Positions 59,078 through 64,000 of a stretch of 64,000 nucleotides of DNA are shown in pieces; position 1 is the first letter of the stretch, and every line of letters starts with the position of its first letter. The stretch lies in the NCBI GenBank assembly GCA_964023205.1, contig OZ026847.1:13709182-13773181 (forward strand). Direction: 5' to 3'. Under the pieces are notes generated by a model. That model worked only from the letters and a program-made list of their open reading frames with translations. It had not been told where the DNA came from and did no database searches. A program made the position numbers and the translations under genes. The DNA comes from Lutraria lutraria (Eukaryota > Mollusca > Bivalvia > Venerida > Mactridae).

Positions 59078-59113
59078 ACTTATATACATACACGTATGTA
59101 TATAAGTCCTTGC
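59074..59113. repeat. Imperfect palindrome of the AAGTCCTTG family
   Basis: CAAGAACTTATATACATACA is followed by its near inverse CGTATGTATATAAGTCCTTG. It is related to 57380-57417. Single-arm relics are seen at 59631-59653 (ATGTATGTATATAAGTCATT) and 47703-47718. Confidence 0.75.
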
Positions 59114-60199
59114 TACTGTTCTTACTAAACTGCAACTTTCGTGGAAAATCATTTGATAAATGAAAAATAATAATAAATAAATGATGAATAAAATTCAAAA
59201 TGAATCAATCTTGCAGGATGAAAAGTGCAAGAACTTCATAGATATTTTTATGCTAAAGAATACCGGAAAATGTCCCAGAATGCGTCTGCGGCAATCTGCA
59301 GTCTGAAGGGGTGATGCACACCCCTTGGCCGGTGCCTACGTGTACATTATTTTAGGACAAGCTACGTCTCTGACACTGGATCAAACTGTAACTAATTAAA
59401 TTAAGTAAGAACTGAATATATACAGTAACGACACAGTTTCTGGGTTTAATTTATGTTTTACTTTCTATATACCAAGTTGCTACACTATTAATTTTAGAAT
59501 TGGAACAAGCTAATGATCAAGGTGAATGAATAATAAACAACACTATACTAACCGAACCTAAAACCAGAGAAAGACCATGAATTTAGAAGAAAAGAAATAT
59601 AATAATTCAGTCTATGAATTTCGAATACATGCATGTATGTATATAAGTCATTGGCCAAAATAACCCTTAGTTGGAAGTGGTTGACTCGAAAAGAGAGAAA
59701 TCATGAGAATTTCATGATACACTATTTTTGAATAGTACAGGGAGTATAATAAAGCATGTACACAGTGTATTAACACACAAACTGATGGCTTTAAACAATG
59801 TGATTTTAAATACATTTGTATATCAAGCGAGTAAAAACACCCTAGACACAACAATGACTAGATAATGTTAACACTATTATTGAATGATTGTTTGCATACT
59901 GTGTAAAGTGAAATTATCCTTAGTTGGAATATATTTGAATATATGAAAATGGACATATATAGGCCTACTGTAATAATAATTAATCATAGAAGTTGGAAAG
60001 TACAATAAAAATAAATTCTGCCACAACTTATAGGTATTCATATATATAATTATGTACAGTATAACAAAGAATTTTGCCTGCAGACACAATATCAATTCAC
60101 GAAATTCACGAATTTTAGCGAGTGATTTGATTTGGTTCCCGGTGACGGAATGAGAACCAGACATATGATTTGTTTCCCGCTCGCTGTGTTGAATGTATT
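59114..60199. other. Unassigned stretch
   Basis: Short fortuitous frames only. A TGGCACATCCAC-free, AT-rich region with no domain or repeat recognised apart from the 59631 palindrome arm. Confidence 0.3.
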
Positions 60200-60311
60200 A
60201 TTTAGAGAGAAGTACCAGCGAGTTCACGCTTACTGAACCCTGACGTCGCGCGCAAAAGACCGCACACGATTGTTGGAATTCAAGAAGGACATCTATGTCA
60301 ATTTATCTCTG
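60200..60311 (+). ncRNA. Candidate non-coding or 5' UTR exon 1 with CpG-rich start
   Basis: TGACGTCGCGCGC at 60241-60253 is the densest CpG cluster in this part and includes a CRE half site, so a promoter or first exon is likely here. The donor TATCTCTG|GTAAAATT ends the exon at 60311. The start coordinate is approximate. Confidence 0.35.
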
Positions 60312-60769
60312 GTAAAATTATTTGTTTTATTTTCTGATTTGAATTTTGAAATGTGTGTTTTGTTTATGGTATTTTTGTTGATGTATTTTAGCTCACCAAT
60401 TAAATTGTACCTCTACGCGATAAAGAATAATTAAGACTGTTTTCAGAGATCTTTTGACTGTTAAATAAAACGTTCAGACATTATTTATTTATCAATTTGT
60501 AAATTATTAGAAACCATGTTTTTGTGTTTCTGATTACACAGTTGTAGTTATTGTCAATGCATTTTCAAAAGAGAGATATCAGTTGTTTGAAACAAGATGC
60601 ATGTATGTACTTTGTTAGTGGGTGGGGTACTCATGAATGCAGTCAGATACATTTGATGTGAGTTGTTGTGTGTACTTGGAGCTTTTAGTCTTAATTGCCG
60701 AGTGATACCAGTACAGGATGTGTACTATATACTACATTTTATGCTTAAATTCTGTTCATTTTTTTTCAG

Positions 60770-60871
60770 TTGGCACATAGACCTTGATATCTGATGGATA
60801 CACAACATTTGTCAAGTTTACTCCAGTGATAAAAGCAGTAAGACGAAGAATAGATTTTTCCCAATGATGCT
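60770..60871 (+). ncRNA. Candidate non-coding or 5' UTR exon 2
   Basis: Acceptor CATTTTTTTTCAG|TTGG and strong donor GATGCT|GTAAGTCTT bound a 102-bp segment. All three frames close within about 25 bp of the exon start, so it cannot be an internal coding exon. Confidence 0.45.
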
Positions 60872-61292
60872 GTAAGTCTTATTTTTTGTCATTCTCTGAG
60901 GATATTTTTTAATTGCGCTTTTTGCACATATCTGATGACTGCTTGTTTAATTATTTTTTTTACTGAGTATTTAGTTATCTGATATTGCTTAAAGTTAAAT
61001 TGATATTCAATGTGAGGAATCTTTCCTTTTGAACAGTGAATTTTTCTTGTTCAACTTTTTAGACTCGTTGTTACCAGTATTGTCATATTTGTTAATAATA
61101 ATAAATGGTACAATTATTCTTGCTTTTATTTTCTTAATTTCTTCAATGTAAGGGTATTTAATAGATGAAATATTAAAACATGTAACTAATTTCCCATTGT
61201 ATTGTTATATAAGGTACCGGATAGCTGTGGATATGTGTGATATATTTACTCAATATAACGTAACTTTCACTCAGATTTTTATGTTTCAATAG

Positions 61293-61440
61293 GTCACTTA
61301 TTCCACCTGATGTAGAAGCAGATGACAGAAATTATTCCATCCAGTGAAGAAATATAGTTGACAGAAATAGTTCAAGCCAAAATAGACGAACAGATAACAG
61401 AAATAATTCCACCTAGATGACAGAAATAGTGAGCCTTTTA
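61293..61440 (+). ncRNA. Candidate exon 3 with GATGACAGAAAT repeats
   Basis: Follows acceptor TGTTTCAATAG|GTCAC. It contains four loose repeats of (A/T)GACAGAAATA or (A/T)AACAGAAATA with TTCCA(C/T)C. The 3' end is not defined. Confidence 0.35.
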
Positions 61441-61449
61441 CATTCTATT

Positions 61450-61545
61450 TAACCCTTTACCACATATATGCTCCTTTTAACTCCCCTATCTATGGCCACA
61501 TATACTCCTTTTAACTCCTTTTTCCATGGCCGTATATATGTACTG
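61450..61545 (+). repeat. Short tandem duplication
   Basis: Two units share CCACATATA..CTCCTTTTAACTCC and (C/T)CTATGG/CCATGGCC at about 45-bp spacing. Confidence 0.6.
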
Positions 61546-62907
61546 GCAACACCAACTGAATTTTCAACTTCAAAATATTTATTTTAAATTTAACAGTCTA
61601 AGATCTGTTTACCATTCATGGAACAATCTTGAAAAATAAAAAAGTTATGAAGAATTGAAGTTGGCATTTTACCACATTTTTCGTGAAATGTTTATCACTA
61701 TTCTGTATTAGAAAATATTCCGCGATCGTGTACCTGAACAAAGTCTTCTTAGATTAAAATTCTTCATAACTCTTTTAATTTATAAGATATATTTCTTTGA
61801 AAATTACCATTCTTAATGCATTTTCATGTGGATTCTGTTTCTGAAGTAAAAATTTCTCTCAGGATATTGTGTATTTAAAATTAAGGATATAATATATATA
61901 TATAACGGGGAAGTTATGAACTTTAAAAAAAAAGAATGTATTGTTTAGGAACAAACTTTTATTTTGTGAAATAACTCATTTTTTAAATGATTACATTGGT
62001 ACATTTATTATAAACAAATCATAGGCATGTTCAGTACTTATACAAACAAATATTGACAACATATAACATTTTTATTTTAATCCTAATAGAAATTAATTAA
62101 AGGTTGAAATCCACAGTTCTTCTGTATCGTACCTCCCCTTTTCTGGGGTGACTGAAATTACCATAGTTGTCAAATGGACTGTTGATCAACAGATTTAAAT
62201 AACTAAATACTAGTAGTATTAGTGGTATTTCTTTGTCTAGTATCTTTAGTTGCATTTTAAAATCTTGCACAAAATGAAATTTATGTCTCAATAAATCATG
62301 ATAATAAATAAATTGATTCATATTTCATTTAACTTTCTTTTTGTAAAAATACTAGAACAGATTTATTGTATAAATGTATGAATTATTGAAATGCTTTTAT
62401 ATCTATAAATGTGAAGAACTGATTAAAAATACAAACATTCACTAACACTGATTCACTTTTAATCAGAGCAAGAAATTAAAAAAACTTCTGATTTTTGCTT
62501 GTCCGGAACTCTACCTTGTGCAGATTTTGAATAATTCCATTTGATTGTTTAATAATAGAGGATTTCTTGTCTGGAACATAACTTTGTCACCGTAAGTTTC
62601 TTGCAATGAACCAATGTTAGAAAACAGGACGTTATGATCGTAATTGGTCAAGGAAACGACAAGTAGTTTAAGATTTTTGCGACAACCTAATTAACTTATT
62701 TTCTAAAAATAGATTGTTGATTTCGATTTCTATAAATGAAGTCACAGGGACACATTAACAATAATTTTGGTTTAAATTATCACATTAGAGTTAACATTTT
62801 TTTTTTATGCATTTTTTAAGCTAAAGAAATGATAGGTTGGTCTGATAGAAAATGTTACAAAGTACAATTTTAGTCCATCAGTATCAATAATATTAACATC
62901 CAGAATC
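61546..62907. other. Unassigned AT-rich stretch
   Basis: No gene, RNA or repeat recognised. Contains TATATATATATA at about 61892. Confidence 0.4.
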
Positions 62908-63020
62908 AAGGTACTGAGAGTACTGTCAAGAACGAAGTTAAATCCATCCTTAAAAAGGCCTGCCCCTGTCGAGAATTTGATGAACAGTTTACAAAATAAA
63001 TAGTTGGACACTTGGTTCAC
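62908..63020 (-). repeat. TTCATGAA-rich dispersed repeat, 3' fragment (copy 3)
   Basis: In reverse: GTGAACCAAGTGTCCAACT, ACTGTTCATCAAATTCTCGA, CAGGGGCAGGCCTTT, AAGGATGGATTTAACTTCGT and GTACTCTCAGTACC, matching the ends of copies 1 and 2. Only the terminal 113 bp is present. Confidence 0.85.
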
Positions 63021-64000
63021 AGTCTTCCACCAAACCCACTCGACCGTTTGTTACTGTCCGAAATAGGTACAATTACGTATAAAATAAACACTGCGCAGAT
63101 CGATTTCTTTAAATATTTTACCAAGTTAATTTTATTAATATTCCAGTTTGCAATCTTTATTAACCCAAGCAATGATTCGTAATGCAGATTGCAATTTGAT
63201 CAAATGGGTTGTGGACATGCATCTTCGTTTCTGCATCGTTGGTACTATACGGTCTGAGGCACATTTTCCGAAAATTGTCGCAATTTTTGATAGTATTTAT
63301 GTAATTCTTACTACAATATCACATTGCATTAAGCATTATGACCAACAAAATAACAAACACTCGTTAAATTTCAAGAATGGCCATTGCATTTATATTACGC
63401 GGTGTACGAATTTCGGACGACAAATTTCGGATAACATGATGAATCTATATGTCATTCTGATGTGTATTTAATGAATATCTTTTGTAATTGTGGTGTCTTA
63501 TCTCTGATCCATCATCATGTGACACATGTTTAAGATTAATTCTCTATGTTTTTTGGATTCCAAATTTTAAAGTTAATTTTAATAATATTGCAGCGATATA
63601 ATAGGGTTTTGTTTAACATGTCTGTGGATAACAAATTGAAGACAATTTGCAGACAACTTAAGAGTCTGGTGACTAGATCAAGAGGTACATGGACTAAACT
63701 ATAAGATTATCCTAGATTGTCACAGAAAAAATGTCTTCTTTATGCTATATCTTTAGAGGACTGTAATAAATGAGAGGAAAATGTTAATTGTTATAGCTTG
63801 ATGTTCAGGGTTCTAGCCAGCCTAATATCGCATGTCGTCCACGACATGCCTTCAGGCTTACAGTCATATATTCGACATCCTTTAATTCCACTGACATCCC
63901 TTAATTACGTATACGACATGGCTTGTATACACATTAGCACATCCCAGCATCTGGATCACTTGGGCGTTTTTCCTATTCACTAACACTTGGTTAACAAGCG
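63021..64000. other. Unassigned end of window
   Basis: Short frames on both strands without domains. GCATGTCGT/ACGACATGC at 63829-63848 is a small inverted repeat. No gene recognised. Confidence 0.4.

Overview
The window is non-coding-rich eukaryotic DNA: AT-rich, full of interspersed repeats, with short exons bounded by GT/AG splice sites and no operons or bacterial features. The most likely source is a bivalve mollusc. Reasons: tRNA-derived SINEs whose tails carry a TTTAACGCC/GGCGTTAAA block, repeats that begin AGCTCAC..GAGC and end GAGCGATATAGGGCC..GGCCCTCTTGTTT, and frequent ACATGTA words. I know these patterns from bivalve genomes and did not check them by search. The species cannot be named.

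Layout. 1-11.84 kb is one side of a very large tandem array (about 250 copies of a 47-bp G-rich unit with 46, 48 and 51-bp variants). It is arranged in higher-order blocks, decays at its right edge and runs off the left end of the window. 11.97-13.64 kb holds a TTCATGAA-rich dispersed repeat with a nested MITE and a second MITE copy. 14.2-25 kb is mixed intergenic or intronic sequence with candidate exons, an NRF1/YY1-type promoter at 16.5 kb, a CR1/jockey-type LINE remnant and several SINEs. 24.99-28.49 kb is a young, 5'-truncated L1/Tx1-type LINE with an 884-codon open frame and an 11-bp target-site duplication. 28.6-38 kb is repeats and unassigned DNA, including a cluster of RFX X-box-like palindromes at 30.1-30.7 kb.

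38.8-44.5 kb carries parts of a minus-strand locus (GDSNVRR-type exon) with a partial tandem duplication and a decayed exon copy. 44.65-46.07 kb is a hAT-like element lying against a broken CR1-type LINE (46.07-47.64 kb). 48.15-51.47 kb holds two inverted copies of an ABCG-transporter-like N-terminal exon, one frameshifted. 52.08-54.61 kb contains the best-supported host gene fragment: three phase-compatible coding exons, a stop codon and a poly(A) signal, of unknown function. 56.6-59.7 kb has a perfect-TIR MITE, a 71-bp tandem duplication and palindromes; one 38-bp perfect palindrome is flanked by 7-bp direct repeats. 60.2-61.4 kb looks like a spliced non-coding transcript or 5' UTR with a CpG-rich start.

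No complete host gene lies in the window and nothing here amounts to a demonstrated new system. The most informative items are the satellite's higher-order structure, the 5-bp-TSD MITE family, the palindrome insertion, the inverted ABCG exon pair and the unidentified three-exon gene.
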